Part shown: positions 33,291-44,309 of the stretch, one piece after another
Numbering within the stretch: position 1 is the first letter of the stretch
How the letters are laid out: each line of letters begins with the position of its first letter
NCBI GenBank assembly: GCA_917880885.1
Contig: OU862922.1
Location: 21,452,627 to 21,516,626, forward strand
Length of the DNA: 64,000 nt
Reading direction: 5' to 3'
DNA from: Limnephilus marmoratus
Taxonomy: Eukaryota; Arthropoda; Insecta; Trichoptera; Limnephilidae
Program-made: the position numbers and the translations under genes
Notes under the pieces: model-generated
What the model was told of the DNA's origin: nothing
Database searches by the model: none
The model's input: the letters and a program-made list of their open reading frames with translations, nothing else

Positions 33291-33600
33291 GGCAATCGGC
33301 AGGTAGGCACCTTCAGACCTGCCGCTGAGAGCTCCGTTGTAACCTCTCTTTCTGTACAGAGTGTCGTTTTTCAGAATGACAGAGAGGTTCCATAGGGAGT
33401 ATCCGAGTTCGCCTTATTTTATTACAAGAACACGTGTCGATTTTATCTTGACTTTACAAAGAAAACAAACCAACAAAACAAAACAAAGGTTGCTGACACT
33501 GTTTTGTTTTAGCAGTAAAGTCGTTGAGCTCTGCGTTAAGAAATTTGCAATTAATTTCTGTCTGAAATCTGTATGAAACATGGCTTGTTCCATAAATATT

Positions 33601-33794
33601 GGTTCCATGCCAACTCAGAATCAAGTCAACTCAACACCTCTTTGAAAAGTCATTAAAAGCTTTGAAAAAATATTTTTAAGATAGCCCGTAACACTAACCT
33701 AACGTAACCTATTTAACCGTTTTTTTTTTCATCACTTTTAATGACTTTTCAAATTAGGTTCTGAGTTGGTTTCATTCTGAGTTGTCCGGTCACC
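33601..33794. mobile_element. MITE family J, copy 2
   Basis: The left end GGTTCCATGCCAACTCAGAA and the reversed right end GGTGACCGGACAACTCAGAA share CAACTCAGAAT and a CAACTCA(A/G)-ACCT block. The middle is CCTAACGTAACCTATTTAAC. Copies also at 18563 and 49437. Confidence 0.8.
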
Positions 33795-34123
33795 AAATCA
33801 TCAACCATTTTTTCTATCAAAGGTGATCTGATCAGTGATCGAAACCAAACAACACAACACAACGGTGCTTAATAGGTACTTATGTCCTTTCGAAAGATTA
33901 TTTAATTATTTTATTCACGTTCTCCGTAAAACAGTTACACACCAAATTATTGCGGAGAAGATTGCAAAATTTAAAATAAGAAAAAAAGTCCGTGGGGGTA
34001 GTTTCACTATGTTGTAACGTATGTCAAAAAATAGTTACTGAACTCTCCATAGGTAACATTGAAGATGTCGATGCTCAATACAGACTCGTTAAGAGGAAAT
34101 ACTAGCTGCGCTTTTCTATACAA

Positions 34124-34440
34124 ACGTATTCCCCGTTTATCTCTCTGGATTCTGACCCTAGAGCAAAATTTTTTTTTACATAATATAGATATTGACCACT
34201 AGCGTGTCGGTACGTTTTGTTTTTTTTGATAATTTACTTCTCATAGAAGTTACGACCTTCCAAAAATGAATAAAATTGCCTAATTTAAACGCCGTCAAAA
34301 AACGTTCAGTATACAAACTAAACAATGTATTTTGAAAAAAAGCAAAACGTACCGACATAGAATATTTTCTTTTAATACAGTTAGTGAAAAAATTTTTTTA
34401 AATCCGTCCAGTTTTGGAGAAGAAAAATGGGGAATACAAA
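34124..34440. repeat. Foldback element
   Basis: Inner arms TGTCGGTACGTTTTG (34204-34218) and CAAAACGTACCGACA (34344-34358) pair exactly. Outer blocks GTATTCCCC near 34128 and GGGGAATAC near 34429 extend the foldback. No coding. Confidence 0.65.
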
Positions 34441-34741
34441 ACATCGATTTCGAAGATTTTATTTAGGTATTTTCGGCCCGACGTGCAGGTGTCCCTTTCG
34501 CTCATTTCTCCTGAGGGGGGCCGGGGAACGTGGGTTTTGACAAATACATACATATAATGCGAAGTAGTGATGTAAAGAATTTTATCGGTAGACTAGTGTT
34601 GTCCTTGCCCGAGTAATCGATATTTTTTATTCGTTTTTTTTTCTGTTTAGTGACTCATCGCGGTATACCAATACTGACCGAGCTTTCATACTAAAATTGT
34701 GCAAAATTAAATTTTTTTATGTCAAGTACTATAATAAATTT

Positions 34742-35162
34742 TCAATTTGGGAGGCGTTTTAGGTACCATCGCCCCGGGAACCATTTATTGGATAACCAAC
34801 ACCCCCGCCACTTGGTCACCGCAAGTGGTCCTCTATGTTTGGTGACAGAGCCTGGGTTCCCGGGTTCACGGATGAGGTCTGCATGGGTTTTGGTGGCGGA
34901 TAATTTTGTCCACTTACTGCGTGGCGGGCCGGATTGGGAGAAACTGGAAGAGGAAGATCTTTTGATCTCTACAGCTGGACTCTCCACCATCATTTCATAC
35001 TTTTACCTACCTTTTCCCTACCCAAAACTTCCTTTCCTTCCTTATCCTAAAAATACCCTCCACACAGCTTCTCCAATGATGTCCAACAACTTCTCCAACA
35101 AAGTCCCTGAGCGATTATTTTTCCTCGGTGCCTCCAATGTGAGGTTTATGCTTTTAAAAAAA
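34742..35162 (+). repeat. SINE A, long form, diverged
   Basis: Starts AATTTGGGAGGCG, keeps CCCGGGAACC-TTATTGGATAACCAACACC, the pyrimidine-rich block and CCTCCACACAGC, and ends with a short A-run at 35156-35161. The 153-codon plus frame across it is a by-product of the repeat. Confidence 0.85.
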
Positions 35163-35289
35163 TCTGTTTCAAATTTTTAGTTGAGAGTCGCTTACATTGC
35201 CTTCAGTGATTAATTGAAATTTTTTGTTTGTAAACACTTTATTGTACAAAATTTTTTACCACTATACAATGAATTTTAAACAATTTATG

Positions 35290-36790
35290 ATTTAGATCTT
35301 TCTCTCGCCGGTAAATTTCTTGATATGCGACCGTCAATTGTTTCTGGTAAAAAGCATTGGTGGTAGAAGTTTTTCTAACAGTGGTTCAATTTTTTGCCAG
35401 ATTGAATCGTCCCTTTCAATTTTTTCATACGGCAAACCTTTAGGACTCCACACGACAAAATAACAGTATTAACGACGAGTAATGTGTAACTGGCCTTGTA
35501 CTTGGTAGAAGTAATTGTGATTCCGTTTTAATGTTGAAGCATTGTCTTCAATTTTACAGTAATCAATTTTTTTTGTTCAAATCCTTCTTCTGGTGACATA
35601 TTTACTATACTATATGGGCATTTCACTTCAATTATAGAATCCTTGCCAAAAAGGCCATCCGGACTTGCCGCTAAAAAGTTTTTGTTTTCATCGATAAATA
35701 GTCCACAGGCGAATACCTCTAATTTTGTTTCTTTTGTAAATTGCTCAATTGCTTGGTTTTCATTTTCTTTCCCATAATTTGTGGCCATATTTCCTTTAAA
35801 TGGCGAGTACAGTAGCGAGTTTAATACTCTCGCAACTGAAGTTTTTGGCCGTAGCTTACATATTTTTGTCCAAAGTTAGAAGCTGTAAGCCGCTTACGCC
35901 TTTCAATTGTCCACAAATTATTATTGCTTTGGCCCACCGTATTCCTTTCGAGTTCATCCTTATTCGATGGAGATAATTCTTTGAAAAATTCCTCTTTATC
36001 GTTTCAAATAATTCAGCTGGCATATCTGGATCTAATTCCAATTGACCATAATTTTCATCAGGCCCTGTAACTTTTTTTCTCTTTTCTGTCGTGTTTTCGT
36101 AATACCTTAGTTTTATTTTTCGACACCTCTGTATTGTCTCCTTCGAACGTCGTTTTCTTTCAATAAAATGCTTCGTGTAGTTGCCAGGACTGTGGCCTTG
36201 GATTTTTTTTGTATTCGTGAATGGGTTGTCATTTCACTATTCCACGAAGTTACTGCTCAAGAAGCTCAACTGCTGAAGTTATCCCATTTTTTTAAATTTG
36301 CTCTTTTTCCGCCTATAAATTTGGCTATAACGTTGTTGAATTGCTCCACAGTGTTATTTGTCACGTTAATAATAAGACTTTCTGCATTTGCTATTAGAGA
36401 CGACAATAATTGTTGAATATCAGTCCTGTTCCACAATCTTGAAGATCGCTTACTAAATTTGGATCATTAGTATACTTCTCCGACTTGCAATAGTATGACG
36501 AACATTTTGTATGATCACCAAAAACATGGTTTGCGGCATTTTTTTGTCCATTTTCAGATTTTTTACTTTATCACTTTGTGCCGTGTTTTCTTGCTCTTTT
36601 CTGTAATTTACTGCTCAAACTATAGCTTTTCTCATACGTAAAACGTTTGCTTCAACCTTTTTCCTTATGTGAACTGGTACAAAGCCTTTAGCGTTGTTGG
36701 TTTTTTTTCTAAGTGCTTTTATTTTATTGCAAAAATTGCGAAGTAAGTGATTTTTGCACTTTTTTTTGTACTATGAAGTTGGGCCTGAAG
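35290..36790 (-). pseudogene. Degraded YqaJ-nuclease protein of a mobile element
   Basis: Read on minus, an upstream region has a Cys/His motif (HVFGDHTKCSSYYC near 36500-36532) and a downstream NVTNNTVEQFNNVIAKF-GGKR block (about 36310-36400). Next come ELDPDMPAELFETI (36041-36000) and a YqaJ exonuclease domain: W-LRPKTS near 35872, NYGKENENQAI, then AASPDGLF and IIEVKCPYS (the catalytic D and E-x-K), and after a frameshift YFYQVQGQLHIT and YCYFVVWSPKG. A frameshift in the T8 run at 35567-35574, a TAA at 35469-35471 and others upstream kill the frame. This multi-copy insect family resembles lambda-type exonucleases; its transposon type is not certain. Confidence 0.8.
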
Positions 36791-36802
36791 CCTTGGGTTG
36801 AA

Positions 36803-36905
36803 GTTTCGCTAATATTGTCTTCATGTAATTAAATATTACAATTTAAATATTACAATTTTACAATTTAAGGTTTTATAAAGTTGAAAATAAAAATAAAAAG
36901 TTTTG
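36803..36905 (+). repeat. SINE E 3' tail
   Basis: GTTTCGCTAATATTGTCTTCATG, with ATTAAATATTACAATTT and AGGTTTTATAAAGTTGAAAA, matches the SINE E tail at 52905-52985. The head is missing. Confidence 0.75.
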
Positions 36906-37292
36906 AAGTTTAAAAAAATTATATATTTGTTTCCTTTATTTCAAACTGACTGTAATAAATATTTAAAAAAAATGTGTAGGTAAATCTATCTATAGGTAAA
37001 AGACCAACATTTTTGATTGAATTTTGAACGAACTAACACATCCTTTTTTGTATTTACTGCTTAAAGAAACTCAAAAATACAGGAGTACAAATCAAACCTC
37101 AGCAAGCGATATATCTAACATTTTAAACATTATTATTTACAAACATGTCAACTCACACGTATGATACACACAACACAATAAATCCATTTAGATTTAATTG
37201 TCTAATAAAATATGTAAGTGCTTTTATCTTTTTCGTTATCGTAATTTTAATTAGAAAAAAACTTAAGGTGGGCTATTTTTAAACCTTTTTTA

Positions 37293-38049
37293 TCTCTACA
37301 TATTATAAAGTAAAGTCCCCCGCGCCGTCTTTCTGTCTGTCTGTCTGTCTGTCTGTCTGTTCGCGATAAACTCGAAAACTACTGAACGGATTTTCATGCG
37401 GTTTTCACCAATAGATAGAGTGTTTCGTGAGGAAGGTTTACGTATGTAATTTGTCAAGGATTTGTGTAAATTGGTTGAAACATAACGATAATTGTTAGAA
37501 GTGTCGGAAAAATTCCAGCCGCCTGGTAGCTTTCATCGAAAACGCTGCCTAATCCTTTTGGGATATAACAAAACAACGCTTGGTGGGATATTCCTCTTTT
37601 ATAGATCTACAAAAAAGTTCGCGATGGCATATATCTATCTTTTACTATACGCATTCTATCTTCTTATCTTATTATTCTTATCAATTGCATTTTAGATATA
37701 ATGTGTATAGTAAGCTATCCGTAAAAGATAGATATATGCCTTCGCGGACTTTTTTGTAGATCTATAAAAGAGGAATATCCCACCATTAATTGTTTTGTTA
37801 TATCCCAAAAGGATTGTGCAGCGTTTTCGATGAAAGCTACCAAGCGGCTGGACTTATTTCCGACACTTCTAACAATTATCGTTATGTTTCAACCAATTTA
37901 CACAAATCATTGACAAATTGCATACTTAAACCTTCCTCACGAAATACTCTGTATATTGGTGAAAACCGCAGGAAAATCCGTTCAGTAGTTTTCGAGTTTA
38001 TCGCGAATAGACAGACAGACGGCGCGGGGGACTTTATAATATGTAGAGA
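37293..38049. mobile_element. 757-bp palindromic pair of Helitron-family copies
   Basis: Two copies of about 370 bp lie head-to-head, each starting A|TCTCTACATATTATAAAG at an outer edge (37293 and 38049). The arms share AAAGTCCCCCGCGCCGTC, the (CTGT)n run, AATTGTTAGAAGTGTCGGA and TTCCTCTTTTATAGATCTAC. The centre is about 37650-37705. Both outer ends are Helitron-type 5' ends. Confidence 0.85.
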
Positions 38050-38167
38050 TAGAGATAATCGGTCAAAAATACATTTTTGTTGCATATGCATTTTTGAGTT
38101 TTTTTTTTAATAAGATAGGTAAGTGCCAAATTATATGAGTAGAAATTTAAGTTTTGTGGTATCATCA

Positions 38168-38365
38168 TTACATAGTATAAAATGAAGTCGCTCAAAATGT
38201 ATGTGCGCATAAATCTTTTAAACTACGCAACAGATTTTCATGCGGTTTTCACCAATAGATAGAGTGATTTAAGAGGAAGGTTTATGTGTATAATAAATGC
38301 TTATTATAGTAGAGAAAAGCCAAGAAGTTTCGTTAGCCACAGCAACGTGTGGCCGGGTCTGCTAG
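38168..38365 (+). mobile_element. Non-autonomous Helitron, 3' end
   Basis: Contains ATTTTCATGCGGTTTTCACC and ends GCAACGTGTGGCCGGGTCTG-CTAG directly before a T. It starts near ATAGTATAAAATGAAGTC; the TC end is unclear. Confidence 0.75.
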
Positions 38366-39420
38366 TTATTAATAAAATAAAAACAAAATTATATGTTTAT
38401 TTCGAATTATAAAATTTGAAAGCGTATTTCATCATCTTTCAAAAACAGTTTTTAGTTTTCGGATGCGTTCACAAATATTAAAGTTATTTGGAATTTATTG
38501 GAAAGCGGAAATATTTTGACTTTTCGAAAAACAGGCCCGAGGCCTGAGAGGTTAATACTAATTTTCAATAATAACTAATGTATCATAGAGAATAATCATA
38601 TGAATGTATATAATAATTCGATGTAGTTGGTTTGACTGCATATTTATAAACGCAAATACAGTGAAAACTTTAAAACTACTAACCTACATAGAGTTCTAGT
38701 AAAATAATTCGTAATTTGTCGGTAATAAGCGTGAACAGAAGACATTGTTACAATACCTATCGACGATATTTATAAATGACCGACAATAGCAGACCTCGTG
38801 CGTTTAAAAATAATGGGCCCTTTTTCTGTCACACCGCAAGGCCGATTCAAAAACTTCATTAGCGACGAAATAAGTCGAAACATGCTTTATCTAAACAGAA
38901 TATTGGATATGCAATGAGCTACAAGCTACAAGCACGGGTGGAGGCGAAAGACGGTAGGCATGAGACGCAGAGGGGGCGAGAGGGTGTACAAGCCAAACAC
39001 TCACGTGGTCTCACCAACACATCGATAGCTAGTTCTTTTTTGAGCGCGGTGCGATAGCGAGAATTTTTTAAAATACCTACCGTCGAGATTTCTCACCGGT
39101 GCTATTACCTCTAACGACTTGGAAAAAATCATGTGGATAGATCTTTTTACTAAGATTAAGAAAATGTTCGTAAAATTGTTTAGAAATGTACAGTTTTTTT
39201 TATGTTTAAATAAATAAATCCATTATTTGGGCTCGTGACGTCACTACATGAAAATGTCCCGTCTCCGAAAATGTTCCTATTATTTTTTTTTTAAATTCCA
39301 CAATGATTTATTTTTTTATATGGCATCACTTTGATTTCAGGCGAATTTTTTAATGCGTTCACTAGATTTATTGTTTGTTCTCTGCGAACTTATCATTTGG
39401 TTTCACTTTTTGACAGATGC
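38366..39420. other. No gene recognised
   Basis: Includes a somewhat GC-richer patch (38910-39010) with no open frame or motif recognised. Confidence 0.35.
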
Positions 39421-39468
39421 TCTGAAGAGAACCCCGTACTTTTAATGATCTACGGGGTTCTCTTCAGA
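39421..39468. repeat. Perfect 18-bp inverted repeat with 12-nt loop
   Basis: TCTGAAGAGAACCCCGTA (39421-39438) and TACGGGGTTCTCTTCAGA (39451-39468) pair perfectly. CAGATG occurs just outside both arms (39414 and 39474). Confidence 0.93.
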
Positions 39469-39749
39469 ACGTGCAGATGATGTCGGTACGTGTTTTAGAG
39501 GTATAATGATTATGGTGCTGATTTTAACAAAATTTAATTTTATAATATTCTTATTATTATTATAATTTACAAGTACAAGTACATTGAATTTAGTAATATA
39601 GACGCTGTTCATTATAATGATTTATTATCAATAAGATGGATCAAGGAAAAAAAATATTTATGAGAAAAAATGGTCTGATTTATCGGATTGAAATTTTCAA
39701 AAAATCCCCATGGTTTCAAAAATACGATTAAAAAAAAAAAAAAAAACAG

Positions 39750-40235
39750 AATGTCTTAGAATATTTGCCTAAACCGGAAAATTTTTTTAAAAAATGTGAT
39801 GCAAGTGGCCTATTGCTCTGTTTAACGGCGCATTCTGAAAGGAAGAATTTCTCGCTTTCGGAGCATGAAAAAGTGCGTTGGATCCCCACGAGTATACGCG
39901 TTAGGGACATATAGGTTAATCTTCTTTAAGGTAGGTGGATTCAGTACAATACCGGATATCAGTTTAAAAAAATGTTTCCCCAAAAATATTTTTCGGCGGG
40001 CCTCTAAAGTATTAAGATCGAGCATTCCTGTTAAGAACAACGATGGATACAGGAATGGGTAGTATGTATATTCCCTCATATGCAGGTAACGTATCAAATT
40101 TTTTTGTACTCTTTCTATTTCTAGGATATGGTTTTGTTCAGAGGGGGCCCAAATGATGGAGCTGTATTCTAGGATACTGCGAACAAGTGCTTCATATGTT
40201 CTTCGTATTACTGAGAAACAGCATTTTGTCTTGCT
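39750..40235 (-). mobile_element. LINE reverse-transcriptase C-terminal fragment
   Basis: An open minus frame from about 40230 to 39822 contains ALVRSILEYSSIIWAP, a VQKNLIRYLHMR block and LNTLEARRKI, the order found in R1/Jockey-type LINE C-termini. A frameshift near 39840 leaves the last ~30 residues in another frame. No polymerase core and no poly-A: an internal dead fragment. Confidence 0.85.
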
Positions 40236-40667
40236 TACTTAGCGAAAAAGGAACGACAAGTGAAAACGTTCTTTGAATTTAAATATTCGAAAAGTTGTTG
40301 TTAGAGTGCTACTACACATTTAAGTTAGAGAAAGGGGAAGGCGATGTCATCTATGACATAACAGTGGTAGGTTTGGTTACCAGTTTAAAATATAAACATA
40401 TACCGTCTTACTTATAATCGCAGAATAAGATAATACTTACCATGTGAATGGATTAGGATAGTATTAGTTCATGTTTACGCCACCGTCAACTTATACGAGT
40501 AGCACTGAAAATAATATGTAATTAAAAATATGATATTTTTCAATTTCAGTTTTTTATTTCAATTTTCTTTTCCGTAGTCGAATGACAAGTTTGGAAGCTG
40601 CTGTACGCAAACAATACATCCGTGTTCGTATCAACTCTGGCTGCGGTTGCTTTATAAAAAAAATACA

Positions 40668-40890
40668 AGTGAGCAGTTCACACGGGGTAGAAGTGAAACC
40701 TTCAGAAAACTAAAGTAGGTAAGAGTGGGGAGGCTATGAAGCACCGCACAAAGAGGAGCCCGATTATTCTATCTCGTTCTCTCGCAGACTAAATCCTCTA
40801 AATGTATGTGTTTGTCTATTTTTAGTCTCGCTTTTTCGTTTCATTGAGTTTTAAATCACCACGGTGCTAAAGAAATGTTCACTTCAAAAA
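40668..40890 (+). repeat. Repeat L, uninterrupted copy
   Basis: The block with CAGTTCACACGGGGTAGAAGT, then CAGACTAAATCCTCTAAATG, TGTTTGTC, and GTTTCATTGAGTTTTAAATC-CACGGTGCTAAAGAA recurs at 42278-42350 and 43262-43375, where a LINE splits it. Confidence 0.75.
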
Positions 40891-40982
40891 ATACTTATTG
40901 ATGCTACCTAAATACGTGACTGCCACCGTATTTGTTAAACAACACAAGTGATTAGTTATATCCATGATGATAAGCCATTATA

Positions 40983-41050
40983 TTTTACTCCGTGGCCGAG
41001 TTGGTGACGCGCCCACGTTCATGCCAGAGGCGTGGGCTCGAGTCGTTGGC
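40983..41050 (+). repeat. tRNA-like sequence (Leu/Ser-type A-box)
   Basis: The A-box-like TGGCCGAGTTGG and a weak B-box GGCTCGAGTCG are 40 nt apart. The anticodon region is ambiguous and the acceptor does not close. Probably a SINE head or tRNA pseudogene. Confidence 0.4.
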
Positions 41051-41416
41051 CTCTAATACTAACAGGCTAGGGTTTATTAATATTCCGATGCGTTTACTTT
41101 CAATTTCTAGCCATCAATTAATATAGTAAATACTAGTGACGCTTACAAACCGTTCATAAGTAACGTTCAATGACTAAAATTCAATTCAAGTGCTGATATA
41201 AACCTCACAGTCGTTGTTCCCAAATTTTTCAATCGATCAATCTAACACTCCGATCAGCTAAGTGATTGTTTAGTAGCGCTCGATTCGTCTGTTGGTCGGA
41301 GAGTTGCGTTGGGATATCTGTACAAATGTCAGTTAAGTATTATTTAAGAGTATCATCTATCGTAGTTCGTGTCTAATGTACGAATGATTACGTTAATAGC
41401 CGAAGGTAGACGGACA

Positions 41417-41647
41417 GCGTATTTCCAAAACCTGTACCGGTTCAGTCGCTGTAGCGACAACTTACGTGCATTTTAAATATACCTCTATATTAGTTATTTT
41501 TAATCTCTTTGCAGAAAAATAAAAATGTTCTAAAATTTAGATAAAATAATCTTTTTAATGTGTGTATTGGAAATTAATAATTTTATTTCTAAATATTTAA
41601 ATTTTGATATTAGATAGACTGAACCAGTAGAGGTTTTGGAAATACGC
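41417..41647. mobile_element. Mutator-like non-autonomous element, one-unit form
   Basis: Left end GCGTATTTCCAAAACC; the right end is its inverted partner. Flanks AGACGGACA (41408-41416) and AGACGGGCA (41648-41656). One 151-bp unit. 231 bp. Confidence 0.88.
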
Positions 41648-41879
41648 AGACGGGCAGCCTCCATCAGTGTCGCGGCTCCGCAGCTGCACAATCGCTTAGG
41701 GCCTCTCATAGAAAGGACGTCACGACGTCAGGTCCAGTTAAATATTCAATGAAAACAGTACGATATCGTAAATAAAGTAACTTGTGATCTAAACGAACCT
41801 CGATCTTATTTGAAAGTTTCCCAAAACATTTCAAGTAGTCTTAATCATTGGTAATAATAGACAGTATATTAATTGAAAT

Positions 41880-42275
41880 GGCTTTAGCCGTGTTTGGTAA
41901 CCAGCTCTGAATAGCCAAGTACATCCCACATATCCTTCACATCTCCTTCACATCTCCTTCCCCTCCTCACTACCTTCAGCCTCACAATATATCCTGCAGT
42001 GTATGTGTGTGAGTGTGACGGCATGAGAGCGAGACAGCGAGTATGCAGATTGTATAAAAGGCATAGCATGAGCTGTAGAGCTCTCTCCAGTTTAACTCTT
42101 CTTAGAATAAACACAGTACCATTATTCTTATGTATTTACTACCTACAAGAACCGAAACCTCATCTGCGCATCACCACGCTGCGCAGATCTCATTGGGGAT
42201 GCCATAAACTCACTAACTGGCGATTACAAACAGTTGGGACTCTTGCGGTACCTAAGTACTAACAATAAAAAAAAT
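41880..42275 (+). repeat. SINE B, 5'-truncated, split by an LTR-like unit
   Basis: 41880-41997 (GGCTTTAGCCGTGTTTGG to CTCACAATATATCC) and 42190-42275 (ATTGGGGATGCCATAAACTC to an A-run) are the two halves of the SINE B body. Confidence 0.85.
41998..42189 (+). mobile_element. LTR-like insertion, about 192 bp
   Basis: The inserted block has a GTGTGAGTGTGACGG start region, a TATAAAAG box at 42053-42060, a likely initiation zone about 30 bp on, and AATAAA at 42106-42111, then ends near TGCGCA. That order (TATA, R, polyadenylation signal, U5) fits a solo LTR. Its end forms a perfect 9-bp hairpin (ATCTGCGCA 42162-42170, TGCGCAGAT 42180-42188). A target duplication is not clear. Confidence 0.5.
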
Positions 42276-42365
42276 ATCGAGGGCAGTTGACACGCGGTAG
42301 AAGTAAAACTTAACCCACCCACACAATCTCAACCAATAGGAGCCTTGAAAAGTTAGCTCATAATA

Positions 42366-43255
42366 TTTTTTTTAAGTTGCCGGTAACCCGGGCGTTTATT
42401 AACATCAATAGTTATTTACAGAAATGTGCGCTACCCGACTCACTAGACAATATCTGTTCTGAGCCGGGTAGCAGTATCTATCATTACATATATCCATAAA
42501 GTTTAAAGTATATAAAAATACAAAAGATAATAAATAAAAATACAAAGTGCAAAAGAAAAACTTAAATAAAAATACAAAGGATTATATACATAAAACAATC
42601 TAAATATGAAATATTACAAACATAATATAAAATAATTGAACATTTTTTAGTGTGAAAGTTTTTTTTTTTATTATTTTAATATTCAACGTATAAAAAAATA
42701 ACATGGTCGGTTTGCAAGTAACTTGTTAATGCAATTCCTTTTGTTGTTCATTAACCACGTATTAAAGTTTTTATATGTACGTGTTCTGTTGGTTTGAGTT
42801 ATATGTTGTGTTTCTTTTAAGAAAATGTTGAATATGGAAGGTATGAGGTAATATTCATGTTTTTTAGCAAGAGTGGATTTAATTTTTGGCACTTGTAAAT
42901 GATTGTTAGATTTAGCTCTAGTGTTCTGGGAGTGAGATATGTGGGAAGGTGACGATTTTATGCAATTTGTATGGATAATTTTTTTATGAATAGCTTCCTG
43001 ATATCAAATATTTTATTTTGAATTAAAAGATTTTCAGTGGGATGAAGATATGGTTTTATGAACATAGTTCTAATAAGTGATTTATGAGCTGTATTATGTA
43101 GCTTAATGTATGTGTCTGCGGCTCCACCCCATGCGGATATACCATAAATTAAAATGCTTTGACAAAGGGAAAAATATACACCTTTTAATAGTTTAGGTGA
43201 CATAATGTTTCTAATCGTTTTAAAAATGAATATTTTTATAATGTATATATAATCA
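42366..43255 (-). mobile_element. CR1/Jockey-like LINE 3' end, copy 1
   Basis: The minus frame holds the post-reverse-transcriptase region: FKTIRNIM, LKGVYFSLCQSILIYGISAWG, then after a frameshift near 42958 SHISHSQNTRAKSNNH and VPKIKSTLAKKHEYY, ending around SIFNIF. It is followed by an A-rich untranslated region, the conserved hairpin (stem 42431-42442 with 42460-42471), the AACGCCCGGGTTACCGGC end and a poly-A (T-run 42366-42373). It is 5'-truncated and inserted in repeat L. Confidence 0.9.
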
Positions 43256-43380
43256 AAGCGGCCAATGCGGTTTACAGGCTAAATCCTATATATGTAGATG
43301 TTTGTCTCTTTAGTGTCATTTGCGTTTCATTGAGTTTCAAATCGCAACGGTGCTAAAGAAGTATCAGTTAAAAATATTTT

Positions 43381-43940
43381 TAAAAATCAGCAAAGTTTTC
43401 CTTCATTGTTCAATGTTCAACTGATGTAAACATAAACATACATATAATAACAAAAATTAACATAACATTATATCAATTATCTCACGGCTTACATTATACA
43501 TGGAAGATAAAGATATGTTAGGTTAGGTATGTGCTGCATGCTGCATGCATAATGTAATGTGTAACTGCCGTATTGTTTTACATTTCATTACGATACAGAG
43601 ACGTAATGTAACGATGATTCCGTTTTATTCTGAGTTGGCTGGCTTTGTGTCATTTAACACCCAAGAAACACATCACATCATAATGTGCGAGGCGCATCTA
43701 TCCAATGTTGGCCAGAGATCACCATCCAGCTGTTAGCGAGCAATTAGAAAATCGTTCAATAATTAATAATTTATTAAGAATTTAAAAATAATATTTAAAA
43801 TAAGTGTCCAGAAGTGAATTTTGTGAAAATTTGTTAACACTCTCATTTTGTGAAATGTACCTACAAAATTATCATTTTAATAGGGTTTTCCAATTCCTTC
43901 ATTCATTAATTAATTAATCCATTCGATCACTCACTCACTC
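43381..43940. other. No gene recognised
   Basis: AT-rich with TGCATGC-like runs at 43531-43550. The plus frame 43545-43736 has no recognisable domain. Confidence 0.35.
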
Positions 43941-43945
43941 ATTCA

Positions 43946-44135
43946 TTGTCGCGAGCAAGCACACATCAAATCCCCAAAATTTCATGTCAATCGGATGAAC
44001 GGTTAGCAATGCATAATTTCATGATGCCAGAACTCATTATTGTATATAGAAACCACCGCGGGCATGCGCACATCAAGTCTCCAAAGTTTCATCGCAATCG
44101 GATGAATGGTTTAGGAACGCGTAGGCATCTCACAT
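43946..44135 (+). repeat. Two tandem copies of a Helitron/SINE-type motif
   Basis: The block GCGAGCAAGCACACATCAAA, followed by CCCCAAAATTTCATGTCAAT and CGGATGAACGGTT, recurs about 103 bp later as GCGGGCATGCGCACATCAAG with the same continuation. This motif type is common in lepidopteran non-autonomous elements. Confidence 0.6.
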
Positions 44136-44309
44136 ATATATATATAAACATATTATTTTGATTTTTATACATACAGATAGATGGATTTTCTTTTCATAAC
44201 TTGGTAGGGTAAGTGGTAAAATCCAATATAAAACAAATGCATTTCTAAAATAGTAGGTAAACTATTCTGTTTTTCAATTTTTTTTTTAATTAAATTATGT
44301 TAGTACTTC

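Noticed and set aside
34719..35180. 153-codon plus-strand open frame
   Set aside because: It lies wholly within a SINE A copy; the encoded residues follow the repeat and have no domain.
37790..38110. 106-codon plus frame
   Set aside because: It lies in the Helitron palindrome; the inverted arm gives the complementary frame.
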